Of a stretch of 35,013 nucleotides of DNA, positions 1-8,429 are shown one piece after another. A program made the translations under genes and the position numbers. Under the pieces are notes generated by a model. That model ran no database searches. It saw only the letters and a list, made by a program, of their open reading frames with translations, and had not been told where the DNA came from. Origin of the DNA: a virus; the IMG/VR virus record IMGVR_UViG_3300025652_000237, positions 1 to 35,013 of that record. One strand, given 5' to 3'. The stretch's first letter is position 1. Each line of letters opens with the position of its first letter.

Positions 1-980
1 ATGTCCCATTCGTCAACTCCTCCGTCGGCTACGTTTAATCTATACGCTAACGAAAATCTACTTGTCTTTTTATGGTTTGAATTAGGAAGTTCTGAACTAT
101 TGCTTTTATTTGCCAAAAACCCAGGATTATCTTGTCCTGGCACTGAAACTGCTTTTAACTTTCCAAAGTTTTCTGACTGCTCATTAACGTTCAACCAATA
201 TTCATTTAATGTTAATTTGTCATATCCGAAAAAGTCAATTGCTCGCAACAACGCCTTATATGTTCCAATAAATGGCTTGATTTGGCTTGCCTCTAATAGT
301 AATTCCTTTCTCTTTTGGTTCATTAATATCCAATCCGGGGAAATTTCATTAATATTAGAATCTCTAAGAATTATATAATCCTCAGGTGATAGCGTCATTC
401 CAATGTTTGATAGCAATACGCCTAATCTCTCATCTTCTTCTACAGTTTCACCATATATTCTGATATTTGCTAATGCAGTTTCATTACCTAGCGCGTCAAC
501 TTCTGTAATAGATAAAACTCTGGTGTGGTAGTGGTCATGTTCACTCATAAGTGCAACATTACACTTAACCGGTACTAATGGTAAATTACTTCCAACGATT
601 TTAAATCCATTAGAGTCAACCCCTGTACTTGTACTTGCATCTAATAAATCAACATTCAATTCCTCAAGTATTTCAATCTCTGATCTACCATTTATGTCCT
701 TAGATCCATATAAGAATATGTCATTACTAAAGTCATATCCACTTATAAATTTAAAGTTAAACTTACTGATTCCAGGATTCTCTGAAATTGGAGTAATATG
801 ATCAGTGCTCCCTATGTTACTTTTAACTTCTTCTAATATATAAATAGTAAGTGTTTCATAAAGACCTGTAGAAACCTCAGGCAAATAGCAGTTACCTTCC
901 CATATTCCTCTATCCGAATTATATTTAAGGTTTAAGCTATTTGATTCACTATCAAAAAATCTTAATTTGTTATACGCCAT
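1..980 (-). CDS. Large baseplate/tail protein, 3' part missing (cut by window edge)
   Basis: An open minus-strand frame starts at an ATG (978-980) and runs without a stop off the left edge, giving at least 326 residues. It begins MAYNKLRFFD and contains FIGTYKALLRAIDFFGY followed by EYWLNV, in a soluble sequence without signal peptide or membrane segment. It comes directly after the gp6-like gene and a small ORF, the place where T4 has gp7, so a baseplate-wedge role is likely from position. I do not recognise a defined domain, so gp7 equivalence is an inference. The frame was checked by hand across most of its length. A plus-strand ORF inside it is only a shadow. Confidence 0.75.
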   Translation of the reverse strand, partial: MAYNKLRFFDSESNSLNLKYNSDRGIWEGNCYLPEVSTGLYETLTIYILEEVKSNIGSTDHITPISENPGISKFNFKFISGYDFSNDIFLYGSKDINGRSEIEILEELNVDLLDASTSTGVDSNGFKIVGSNLPLVPVKCNVALMSEHDHYHTRVLSITEVDALGNETALANIRIYGETVEEDERLGVLLSNIGMTLSPEDYIILRDSNINEISPDWILMNQKRKELLLEASQIKPFIGTYKALLRAIDFFGYDKLTLNEYWLNVNEQSENFGKLKAVSVPGQDNPGFLANKSNSSELPNSNHKKTSRFSLAYRLNVADGGVDEWD

Positions 981-982
981 GG

Positions 983-1252
983 TTATTTAACTTTTTTATC
1001 ACCTTTACGTACGGTAAATGATTTATACGCCTTTAGGTATGTAACTGAATCTACTAAATCTGCTACGACATGCTGTATTAATATAACAAAATCATTCATC
1101 GCGTCATTCCTAAGAATATACTTAGATACTGAATTCATTAAAATGCCGTCTCTGTAATTATTGACAATATTCTTTCTATCATCCTTCACAACACGTCGAC
1201 TGTCATATAGCTTAGTCTGTCTAGTTTTAAATAAATTATCGTATATACTCAT
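983..1252 (-). CDS. Small hypothetical protein in baseplate operon
   Basis: An 89-residue basic protein starting MSIYDNLFKTRQ and ending in a lysine-rich tail. Its ATG overlaps the stop of the gp6-like gene by one base (TAATG), so it is probably translationally coupled to it, and it ends 2 bases before the next start. No domain or catalytic motif is visible. The position between two baseplate genes suggests a virion or assembly role, but that is inference only. Confidence 0.75.
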   Translation of the reverse strand: MSIYDNLFKTRQTKLYDSRRVVKDDRKNIVNNYRDGILMNSVSKYILRNDAMNDFVILIQHVVADLVDSVTYLKAYKSFTVRKGDKKVK

Positions 1253-3072
1253 TATAGTGCTTTTCTATTTTGTGATTGTATTGTTGTAAATATACTGGAA
1301 GGTACAGCAGGCTCATCGAAGTAAACTGACAGTGCAGCCATTTCTCCAATTGCTGCAGAATCTTGAACCAATACACCATCTCTATCTGTCCATCCACCTC
1401 TAAACAATGCTATCTCCTCCTTTTCTAGTATAATATCCCCAAATGAATCTAGGTTGATTACACTCTCTGGAAGAGCTGCTCCTGTTTCGAAGTTGACTTT
1501 GTTCTCAGAAACTGTTCTCTTAAAGAAAACATATTTTTGTTTTCCATTACCAATATCCTCCAATACTGGAGTACTTGGTGTTACCGTAATCGTTTCAGTT
1601 ACATAGTATCCATTCTTTCTTGCAGTTTCTTCTTTCTCAGAAACAAATCTCACATTTACTGAATCAACGCCTTCAACGCCTTCTATTATTGCTATAATAT
1701 CGGACTTAGGTAAACGATCTCTTCTTGTTATATTAATTAGGTAGTTAGAAATTTTAGCCCTGATTTCAGAGTATATGTTTGATTTATTATGGCCTTCGAA
1801 ATATCTAACCTTTATGTCCATTCTAAAATATTGAATCTTAGGTTGTACGACCTTTACTTCAGTTGTTACCATTTGTCTACCTGATTTTTCCAATACATTT
1901 AATATTCCACCAATCTCATCCTCAGAGAATAAAAACTCCTCCTTATTAAGATTAAAATAGTCATTGTTGCCTGCAAGTTTTCTAGCAGTATCGGGTAGCA
2001 TGAATAGGTATATCACGTTGTCATCATCAATATATCCATCGTCAGTTGTATTATATGCGTCTAAGTATGAAAACATACCATACTTTGCAAGGAATGCCTC
2101 GTAGTTACGTGGTGTTGCCAGGACAAACGACTGGCTTTGTAACGGTGCTATTAATTTTGTAAGCTCTACACTCTCTGGTTCTGCTCCCATACTAGGTGCA
2201 ATACTAAAACTAGCCTCTAACATGTCATTTAGATTATGTGGATTTCCAAGTGAATCAAATCCATCAGTTTTAAATTTAAAATTAAGGTCTTTAGTACCTG
2301 CAAGATTTCCAGCAGATCCATCCGTAATCACATACTCTATTGAAATACCTGCTCCAGCTACTGGTATAATTCCAAAGGAACCATTACCGAAATAAATATC
2401 AAGTCCACCCGTTATTCCGGTTTTAACTAAATATCCTTTAGTGTCTGCTTTCATATCATATAGAGAATCATACTTTGTCCATGGAACTCCGTTTACTGCA
2501 ACCTTTACCGCACCATGATCCGTTGTTCTCTTAACAATAATATTAAAGGATTGTAAGTTCTCACCGGTGCCTGTAACAGTTTGTGATTCTACAGCTCCTT
2601 GTGTCACTGGTATATAGATATAGTCTGTATTGCTTTTTTCAATTCTAAATTGATCAGCACTTGTTTTTAGAACATAATCAAGCCCGTTATTACTTGCTGT
2701 AATTATTGTATTTGCTGGAATATTAAGAGCATCTCCTGCGATTTCTCCAAATGCGCTTGTGCTTAGCCTAACTCTAATTTCCCCAACAGCCGAAGAACCT
2801 CTAAATGGATCGTGTCCTGCAAGTCTCGAAAGTCCGTATATTGATTCAGGATTTTGAGCTGTTAATATGTTCTGTTCAACAGTAGCATCCTCGATATAAA
2901 AGAATACTAAATTGGTTAATTCAGTAAGAACTTCAAGTATTTGTGCAAATGGTGAGGCGGTTGTAAATAACTCACCAGTCCTACCATAAAGTCGACTGAT
3001 ATATGTTCTGATGTCGGTTAACATCTCACTAGACTTTATTCTAGCCGTTGATAAAAATTTAAGTTCTGCCAT
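1252..3072 (-). CDS. Baseplate wedge protein, gp6-like (baseplate J-like)
   Basis: A 606-residue protein resembling T4 gp6 and the baseplate-J family, which forms the wedge ring around the hub of a contractile tail. The N-terminus (residues 1-105) has the helical pattern seen in this family, with ISRLYGRTGELFTTASPF and later YGLSRLAGHDPFRGS. A long beta-rich middle follows, then a C-terminal region with a SNIYSEIRAKISNYLIN helix and DIIAIIEGVEGVDSVNV, typical of baseplate-J ends. It sits directly after the gp25-like gene, the same order as 25-6 in T4. The length is close to T4 gp6. Family assignment is by eye but well supported by order. Confidence 0.85.
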   Translation of the reverse strand: MAELKFLSTARIKSSEMLTDIRTYISRLYGRTGELFTTASPFAQILEVLTELTNLVFFYIEDATVEQNILTAQNPESIYGLSRLAGHDPFRGSSAVGEIRVRLSTSAFGEIAGDALNIPANTIITASNNGLDYVLKTSADQFRIEKSNTDYIYIPVTQGAVESQTVTGTGENLQSFNIIVKRTTDHGAVKVAVNGVPWTKYDSLYDMKADTKGYLVKTGITGGLDIYFGNGSFGIIPVAGAGISIEYVITDGSAGNLAGTKDLNFKFKTDGFDSLGNPHNLNDMLEASFSIAPSMGAEPESVELTKLIAPLQSQSFVLATPRNYEAFLAKYGMFSYLDAYNTTDDGYIDDDNVIYLFMLPDTARKLAGNNDYFNLNKEEFLFSEDEIGGILNVLEKSGRQMVTTEVKVVQPKIQYFRMDIKVRYFEGHNKSNIYSEIRAKISNYLINITRRDRLPKSDIIAIIEGVEGVDSVNVRFVSEKEETARKNGYYVTETITVTPSTPVLEDIGNGKQKYVFFKRTVSENKVNFETGAALPESVINLDSFGDIILEKEEIALFRGGWTDRDGVLVQDSAAIGEMAALSVYFDEPAVPSSIFTTIQSQNRKAL

Positions 3073-3084
3073 GGTTAATATTTT

Positions 3085-3438
3085 TTATATCGATAGTCCG
3101 ATTCCATAAGTATCATTTATTATGACATTTATTAGGACTATACTTCTTTCTGTTTCTTCTGTGAATTCCACTTCAACATCTACTTTATAATAGCTTGAGA
3201 GTGGAATGTAATCGTTTATTGCAGCTTTAACAACTCCCTGTAACATGGAATCATTATATCTAAAGGAGTATACATAGTCCTCAAGATTTAATCCAAAATC
3301 AGGGTTTCCAATTACATCTCCTTTATTTGTAAAAAAAAGGGTTTCAATCTGCGTAAGCAGCATTGCTAATTCCTCATCAACCTGTAGTTGATCTGGCCTC
3401 CAATTAGGATCAGTATTAGACTTTATATATAGTTCCAT
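3085..3438 (-). CDS. Baseplate wedge protein, gp25-like
   Basis: A 117-residue protein of the GPW/gp25 family, a small conserved wedge component that joins sheath and baseplate in contractile machines. The usual features are present: an N-terminal region with DEELAMLLTQIETLFFT, the GDVIGNPDFGLNLEDYVY core (G-x-x-x-x-x-P-x-F-G-x-x-L), and a C-terminal strand pair. The length is normal for the family. It lies 12 bases upstream of the gp6-like gene. The leader is A/T-rich with no Shine-Dalgarno sequence. Confidence 0.92.
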   Translation of the reverse strand: MELYIKSNTDPNWRPDQLQVDEELAMLLTQIETLFFTNKGDVIGNPDFGLNLEDYVYSFRYNDSMLQGVVKAAINDYIPLSSYYKVDVEVEFTEETERSIVLINVIINDTYGIGLSI

Positions 3439-3454
3439 ATTATTATATATTTGT

Positions 3455-4294
3455 TTAAGAATGCATCATCCAGTCAGTACCTTCATCTGACTTAATCTCT
3501 TCAATTACGTTTTCTAACTCTTCCTCGCCTAATCCCTTAATTGCGTCTGCATTTACTTCAATATTTCCAGGCAGTGCAAATCCAAAGATGGATAATTTTT
3601 GTCCTAGAGAAATCTTAATCTTTGCAGCACAATATCTAAAGAAAGCCTCATCTCCAAATAGCGCACATTCAGGAATAGTTTCGTAAACCTCAAGAATTAC
3701 ATCCTTCGTAGGCGTTTCTCCAGTAAATCTAAGTTCATGCGTTAATTGATTATAATTATAACTTAAAGGATTCTGTATTATTTGTCGTGCTAAATCAAAG
3801 AAACTTTCGTTAATTACATAGTACTGTAAATTTTCAGCTGCGGCTCCTGTTTGAGAACCACCATACATTCCACCTGCTAACATTCTCTCAACTGCAAAAT
3901 CACCCTGTGTGAAGTTAATATCCATACTTCCTCCCCAGTTTGATCCTGTTTCAAATAACCCATACACTGAATAAACCTCATTCCCTTTTGTTAAACCGTT
4001 TGGTCCAGGCAGTGTAAAGCTTCTTGTTGCTTTAAAATGGTCAGATGAAAACAATGCAATCGGTAAAACCATGAAATTTTCTCTAACAGAATACTCATAG
4101 TTCTTGTAGAACCATTTCTTTGCTCTATTTACAATATTTCCAACTTCCTTTCTTGGAAGATTCATTGGAATCATACATGACCCCGTGACTTCTTCTGCCA
4201 ATTCAGTAACAAACGCATTGAAACACGCATTGTCATCTGTATCATAGCTAGGGTTTATTAGCGAATCATCGCCTCCTACAATTATATCACTCAT
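3455..4294 (-). CDS. Virion structural protein, possibly neck/connector type
   Basis: A 279-residue soluble protein. It has an early helical stretch, KEVGNIVNRAKKWFYKNYEY, followed by a segment of the type VLP...RSFTLPGPNGLTKG...VYSVYGLF, a pattern I associate with phage head-tail or tail connector proteins. The C-terminus is acidic. It lies between the amidoligase-like gene and gp25, so a virion role is likely. I cannot assign it to a named T4 protein; neck, tail completion or baseplate adaptor are all possible. Confidence 0.65.
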   Translation of the reverse strand: MSDIIVGGDDSLINPSYDTDDNACFNAFVTELAEEVTGSCMIPMNLPRKEVGNIVNRAKKWFYKNYEYSVRENFMVLPIALFSSDHFKATRSFTLPGPNGLTKGNEVYSVYGLFETGSNWGGSMDINFTQGDFAVERMLAGGMYGGSQTGAAAENLQYYVINESFFDLARQIIQNPLSYNYNQLTHELRFTGETPTKDVILEVYETIPECALFGDEAFFRYCAAKIKISLGQKLSIFGFALPGNIEVNADAIKGLGEEELENVIEEIKSDEGTDWMMHS

Positions 4295-4310
4295 TCTAAT
4301 ATTTTATTTT

Positions 4311-5603
4311 TTATATAGTTTCATATTTAATGATTTCAGTATCATTAAATTTTGCTAATCTTTTATCATATATTCCTTCTCTAAATATACCACCGTTCAT
4401 TGTACCCTTGAATACTCCTTTGCCAAATATATATGCATCATTTAATACACATGAACCATGCACATATGATGACTTTACTTTGCTTGAGTTTACCTGAGAG
4501 CCTAAATAAAGGTTACATTGATCTAATGATGAACCTTTAATGTCACATCCATACATATCACATTCGGTAAACTCTCCTCTGAGAAGGCATCCTATGAATT
4601 CGTATCCTGCCAGATCTACGCAATATGGAAGCTTACCATTACTTACCTGAATCCTACCCGCATCCGAATCATAATTAATATGCCCCTTCTCTAAGTCACC
4701 ATGTGTAAATAATTTCATAACAGCGTCTTTAACCTTTGGCCAATAGATATCAAGGATTATTGGATCCTCCTTAAGGTCAACTGTGAAATTAACGTGTTTC
4801 CAATTATCTTTAATAGTTTTGCAATCCTTTCTGGCATCAATTATTCTTTGATTATTTGAGATTATTTTCTTAAGTTCAATTGCATTGTTAACTGAAAATT
4901 CAGATGTTTCAGTAGAATTCCATAATTGTATTAGGAAGCTGTCTACTAGGTGTAAAATTGATTTTGTTTTCTTTTCCCAATCTACTCCTCCAACATATCT
5001 AAACTCCAAATAATTTTTAAGTCTTTTTTCAAAGTTAACTCCATAGTATTTAGAATTTGGAAATATAAAGTTTTGTTGATTGATATATTTACCATCAAAG
5101 AAATAAGTGTCCTCCTTTGGTAAAACAAATTTTATTGATTTTGCGTATGCTGAATCCTCCCTGGTAGGAAAGAACTTAAATACCTGTTCCTCGTTGAAAT
5201 CTAGAATGAATTTAAGAACATTCATCTTGGAGATTCTGTATTTGTTATCTATCTTTGATTTATCAAACGAGAGGTTCAAGTGTATTGAAGAGCGGTCATT
5301 AGTATATCCGTTCTCCTTTATCCAATCACATACTTTAATAATCATTAAACGAGCTGCAAAATATGGAAGAGCACCTGTAACTAACTCGAGTAGTTTTTTA
5401 CCACCACTCATATCTGGTTCGATTTTAAATTCGTCCTGCGTTACTTCGAAATCGCTATGTGCCTTTGTTTCAACACGTATCTTTTTGCCGATTAATTCGG
5501 CAAGTTGCTTGGCAGTTTCTTCAGCAGATAGATTTGAATAGAATTCAAACTCAACGCCCACCAGGGCATTTTTCAGAATATTTGCATCGTTAAGATTGTT
5601 CAT
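4311..5603 (-). CDS. Amidoligase-like protein with pentapeptide-like C-terminus
   Basis: A 430-residue protein. Residues 1-210 carry the signature of the COOH-NH2 amidoligase superfamily related to glutamine synthetase and gamma-glutamylcysteine ligase: GVEFEF (16-21), EPDMSGGKKLLELVT (62-76), SIHLN (106-110) and EFRYVGG (200-206). These enzymes join a carboxylate to an amine using ATP. From about residue 340 the sequence becomes a chain of short repeats such as YEFIGC-LLRGEF-TECDMYGC-DIKGSS, like a pentapeptide-repeat right-handed helix. It is embedded in the baseplate operon, 16 bases before a structural gene. The substrate is unknown; a virion-associated or virion-modifying role is inferred. 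Confidence 0.7.
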   Translation of the reverse strand: MNNLNDANILKNALVGVEFEFYSNLSAEETAKQLAELIGKKIRVETKAHSDFEVTQDEFKIEPDMSGGKKLLELVTGALPYFAARLMIIKVCDWIKENGYTNDRSSIHLNLSFDKSKIDNKYRISKMNVLKFILDFNEEQVFKFFPTREDSAYAKSIKFVLPKEDTYFFDGKYINQQNFIFPNSKYYGVNFEKRLKNYLEFRYVGGVDWEKKTKSILHLVDSFLIQLWNSTETSEFSVNNAIELKKIISNNQRIIDARKDCKTIKDNWKHVNFTVDLKEDPIILDIYWPKVKDAVMKLFTHGDLEKGHINYDSDAGRIQVSNGKLPYCVDLAGYEFIGCLLRGEFTECDMYGCDIKGSSLDQCNLYLGSQVNSSKVKSSYVHGSCVLNDAYIFGKGVFKGTMNGGIFREGIYDKRLAKFNDTEIIKYETI

Positions 5604-5655
5604 TTACTATATGGATATATTATGTATTAGATTATATATCCCTATAAAAATGTTA

Positions 5656-6462
5656 CTATAGAAGTGCGTCTATTTTCTTTTGAAGTTTTACAATTTCTTT
5701 AGAAGCTATTTCTATTGTTCTTTCTTTCCTAGTAATACCGTAATATTTCCAATCTTCTATTTTTTTAGCAAAGCTATCTTCCATTTGTTGATTGTAATAT
5801 GCCTCATCATTATTGTAATTTTTGGCAGCATCTCTCTTTACAATCTCAGCCCATGTTGGCCACTCATACCAATTATCATCACCCCTTAGTGCCTGAATAA
5901 TTTCATCATCATTCATTTTTGAATTAATCACAATATCTTCTTTCGCCTTTGTAATTCTATCTTGATATTGTTTAAGCTCAGTATTTAACTTTTCGAGTTT
6001 AGACAGTTTCTTGTATTTTGCATCATACTCTTTAGTAAGTGTACTGTTACCTGTTTTTGGTAATCTTGTTTTGGTAATATATCTATAATGAAGGACTTGT
6101 ATATTACGCCCACCTGCATAAATTGCTTCGGTTCTAAAATCATACACTTCTCCATCTCTCTGAATTTTAGCGATTATTTCAATGTTACCTTTATTTCCGT
6201 TGTTTGATTGAATATCTACTAATGTATCGGATGGTAGTGTATATTTTTCAACAGCTTTAACCATATCCCTAGTTAAAGTTATTCTCCAACTTTCTCTATC
6301 ATATTTTGTGATATTGTTTTTTGGGAATTTCTCTCGAAACCACGCTTCGATTTCTGCTGCCATCTCAGTAATGGTCTGCTCCAATGAATCTAAAATAACA
6401 TTCATAATGTCATTTTCCTTTGATTCGTTTATAAATTGATTGTATGATTTTATATTTGCCAT
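5656..6462 (-). CDS. Hypothetical protein with capsid-targeting-like N-terminus
   Basis: A 268-residue protein starting MANIKSYNQFINESKEND. The first 13 residues match the tag seen on the cluster at 18100-21591 and resemble the T4 capsid-targeting sequence, which the gp21 protease cleaves after (L/I)xE; here the motif is INE followed by S. The rest is charged, with a C-terminal coiled-coil-like region (about 150-180 and 245-268). No catalytic motif is visible. It follows the repeated terminator/promoter-like element at 6496-6564, so it may be separately transcribed. Function unknown; a head-packed, injected protein is the inference. Confidence 0.7.
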   Translation of the reverse strand: MANIKSYNQFINESKENDIMNVILDSLEQTITEMAAEIEAWFREKFPKNNITKYDRESWRITLTRDMVKAVEKYTLPSDTLVDIQSNNGNKGNIEIIAKIQRDGEVYDFRTEAIYAGGRNIQVLHYRYITKTRLPKTGNSTLTKEYDAKYKKLSKLEKLNTELKQYQDRITKAKEDIVINSKMNDDEIIQALRGDDNWYEWPTWAEIVKRDAAKNYNNDEAYYNQQMEDSFAKKIEDWKYYGITRKERTIEIASKEIVKLQKKIDALL

Positions 6463-6495
6463 GGTTTATATATCAGGGTTTGTTTTTAATTATAA

Positions 6496-6504
6496 GTAAA
6501 TATA
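6496..6504 (-). promoter_or_regulatory. Promoter-like box TATATTTAC
   Basis: On the minus strand TATATTTAC lies 34 bases upstream of the ATG at 6462. It fits the first seven positions of the Bacteroidota -7 element TAnnTTTG except the final G. The same box occurs in copies B and C and at 28727-28735 and 7785-7792, always upstream of a start. No clear -33 TTG is at the ideal distance, so this is tentative. Confidence 0.35.
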
Positions 6505-6512
6505 ACTAAAAA

Positions 6513-6538
6513 AGCCCAAACAAAAAAATGTTTGGGCT
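6513..6538 (-). terminator. Rho-independent terminator after the S1-like gene
   Basis: A perfect 10-bp stem (AGCCCAAACA / TGTTTGGGCT) with a six-base T loop, followed on the minus strand by a T-run. It lies about 25 bases after the stop of the S1-like gene. Confidence 0.8.
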
Positions 6539-6563
6539 ATTATTTTCACAAAGTTATGAACAA

Positions 6564-7763
6564 TTATAGTTTTAAGAAAACCTTTCTTGTTTCAGTATCA
6601 ATTCGTGTTATCTGTACAGATATACCTTCGTTTCTTGAAAGATCGTTAGGATTAGTACCTTCCGGTAATTCACTAACATGTAATAATCCAACAATTCCGT
6701 CCCCAATATCAACAAATACTCCGTAATCCTTAACAGATTTAATTAAACCTGCAACTTCTACTGGAAATGATGTATATTTGCCTGCAATTTCTTGCCATGG
6801 ATCTACTGTTTCAACAACCTCTAATTGTGTTAATGTTATTTTCTTATCACTAATGATTTCTTTAACCTTAAATTCAATTGGATCTCCTGGCATGATTTGC
6901 CTAGCCCTATGTTTATCTGCCATGTCAGGAGTTAAGTCATTTGCATGAATCATTCCTGTAAGACAATCATCGAATTCAACAAATACTCCGTATTTTGCAG
7001 AACCTGTAACATTACCATTCTTAGTAATCCCAATATTGTTTTTAAGTTCTTCTAATTTTGCAGGTATCATTGCCTGTAAATACTTTCTGTGAGATACTAT
7101 AACAGTTCCTCTGTCTGCTGAATAGCTCATTGGCACTACATATAATTCAGTTCCAACAATAGAACCAAAGTCTACAAGTTTGTTAATTCCAGCAAGTGAA
7201 CCTGGCATAAAGCAATCTATTCCTTGGATATTTACAAAATATCCTCCGTTTGGAATCATTCCTGTAACTGTTCCAGGGTATGCTGCATCTTCGGTTTCAA
7301 TTGATGCTAAAATATCTTTAAGTACTGCTGCCTTCATTCCGGCCTCAACTGATCCAATAATAAATCCTTTCTGTTTTTTATCATCTATGATTTTTACAGA
7401 TATTTCTTCACCTGGGATTAATTTTGATTTTGCTACATCTGACTCCTTAGCCATATTAACATAAATTAATTCCTTGTGGCCTATTTCGATCGTTGCCCAT
7501 TCGATGTCTACTGAATGTACTTTTCCATTATGGGTTTCGCCGGCTTCTACATTAAATACATGATCGTATGTTTCTAATATACCTTGAATTGTGTTGTACA
7601 TTTCCTGCGCATACGGCTCTCTTGAAAAAACTCTATCACCATTCTTTGTTTTGATGTTAGGGTTATGTTTTCTAGTAACTGTTGGGCAATCTTTTGTGTG
7701 TGCATCCCAGTCAAATCCTGGAACACCTTCTACTAATGTTTTGTTTTTTACGTCTTGTGACAT
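6564..7763 (-). CDS. S1-domain RNA-binding protein (ribosomal protein S1-like)
   Basis: A 399-residue protein with what look like four S1-type OB folds: a degenerate one near 74-138, then about 161-226 (PGTVTGMIPNGGYFVNIQGI), 247-314 (GNVTGSAKYGVFVEFDDCLTGMIH) and 332-399 (GLIKSVKDYGVFVDIGDGIV). Bacterial S1 carries mRNA to the 30S subunit and usually has six such domains, so this is shorter. It sits inside the baseplate cluster but has its own promoter-like box (7785-7792) and a strong terminator, suggesting separate expression. It may act on phage or host mRNA initiation, or on RNA protection; the choice is open. Confidence 0.85.
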   Translation of the reverse strand: MSQDVKNKTLVEGVPGFDWDAHTKDCPTVTRKHNPNIKTKNGDRVFSREPYAQEMYNTIQGILETYDHVFNVEAGETHNGKVHSVDIEWATIEIGHKELIYVNMAKESDVAKSKLIPGEEISVKIIDDKKQKGFIIGSVEAGMKAAVLKDILASIETEDAAYPGTVTGMIPNGGYFVNIQGIDCFMPGSLAGINKLVDFGSIVGTELYVVPMSYSADRGTVIVSHRKYLQAMIPAKLEELKNNIGITKNGNVTGSAKYGVFVEFDDCLTGMIHANDLTPDMADKHRARQIMPGDPIEFKVKEIISDKKITLTQLEVVETVDPWQEIAGKYTSFPVEVAGLIKSVKDYGVFVDIGDGIVGLLHVSELPEGTNPNDLSRNEGISVQITRIDTETRKVFLKL

Positions 7764-7784
7764 TTGTTTTTTGTTAAGTGTGAA

Positions 7785-7792
7785 TAAATATA
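7785..7792 (-). promoter_or_regulatory. Promoter-like box upstream of the S1-like gene
   Basis: On the minus strand TATATTTA lies 21 bases before the ATG at 7763, in the 74-base gap after the 192-residue gene. It matches the box found in the repeat elements A-C. No hairpin is evident in this gap. Confidence 0.3.
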
Positions 7793-7837
7793 AATTGATT
7801 AGAATATATATACCTTTTTTCTAGGGCATATATGTGA

Positions 7838-8416
7838 TTATACAGGGATTTTAGATATAATACTGTTAAGATTTCCTATCTGTGTGGCCATACGTTGCAC
7901 TGCATCTGGCAGGACAAATGATAATTCATTAGCCTTTGCAAATAAAGTAACTAAAATTCCTACAATAAGTGTTACAACCTGTTTAAGTTTTTCAACGTTC
8001 TCTTTGTTTGATAAAAAATCTCTAATAGGGTTAGATATACCTGGAGCAGTTGGAATAGGAATAGTAGGTGGTATTAAATTTTTAGCAACCATGGTCTGAA
8101 TTTGCTTGGGAATTGACGCTATTTGATCAAATGCCTCCTTAACTGCCTGTTGAATTCCTGCAATTTTGTTTTCAATCTCGGTTTTTGCTGCGCCACTTGT
8201 AAAAAATTCAACCAAACGATCCTTAGTCGCCTTTATCTCCTCTGCTGCCTCCTCTGCATTTTCAGCCTGTGCCTTAATATCATCAAATACTGGTTTAAAT
8301 TGTGCCTCTATTATGCCCTCGACAATATCTTTAAGAGATAGTCCTGGTATTTCCATAGGTGCTCCACCTGATGCTAACACAGCCATTGTGGTTCCTTGTT
8401 CTTTTATCGTTGCCAT
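7838..8416 (-). CDS. Hypothetical baseplate-operon protein, helical
   Basis: A 192-residue protein. Residues 30-100 are alanine/glutamate-rich and likely coiled-coil. A P/I-rich stretch (PPTIPIPTAPGISNPIRDF) follows, then a hydrophobic helix around VVTLIVGILVTLFAKA that could cross a membrane or pack in a bundle. It starts 13 bases after the gp5-like gene, so it is probably cotranscribed with the hub genes. No family recognised. A tail-tip or tape-associated protein is one option, a membrane-contacting injection protein another. Confidence 0.65.
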   Translation of the reverse strand: MATIKEQGTTMAVLASGGAPMEIPGLSLKDIVEGIIEAQFKPVFDDIKAQAENAEEAAEEIKATKDRLVEFFTSGAAKTEIENKIAGIQQAVKEAFDQIASIPKQIQTMVAKNLIPPTIPIPTAPGISNPIRDFLSNKENVEKLKQVVTLIVGILVTLFAKANELSFVLPDAVQRMATQIGNLNSIISKIPV

Positions 8417-8429
8417 TTCTTATTTTATA

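Larger units (their letters stand above)
6496..6564 (-). repeat. Intergenic repeat element, copy A
   Basis: A 69-base element differing from copy B (23655-23723) at only two positions although 17 kb away. On the minus strand it reads a TAACTTTGTGAAAA-type arm, a hairpin with T-run, then TTAGTTATATTTAC. It fills the gap between the S1-like gene and the tagged 268-residue protein. Copy C (28511-28594) has the same flanks but another stem. Confidence 0.85.

Noticed and set aside
1-378. Plus-strand ORF at the left edge
   Set aside because: Lies fully over the open minus-strand frame of the partial tail gene; shadow.
6550-6560. DnaA-box-like sequence in the repeat elements (AGTTATTAACA)
   Set aside because: It resembles a DnaA box, but it is tied to terminators at three unrelated genes and no cluster or origin skew is visible; weak similarity in AT-rich DNA.
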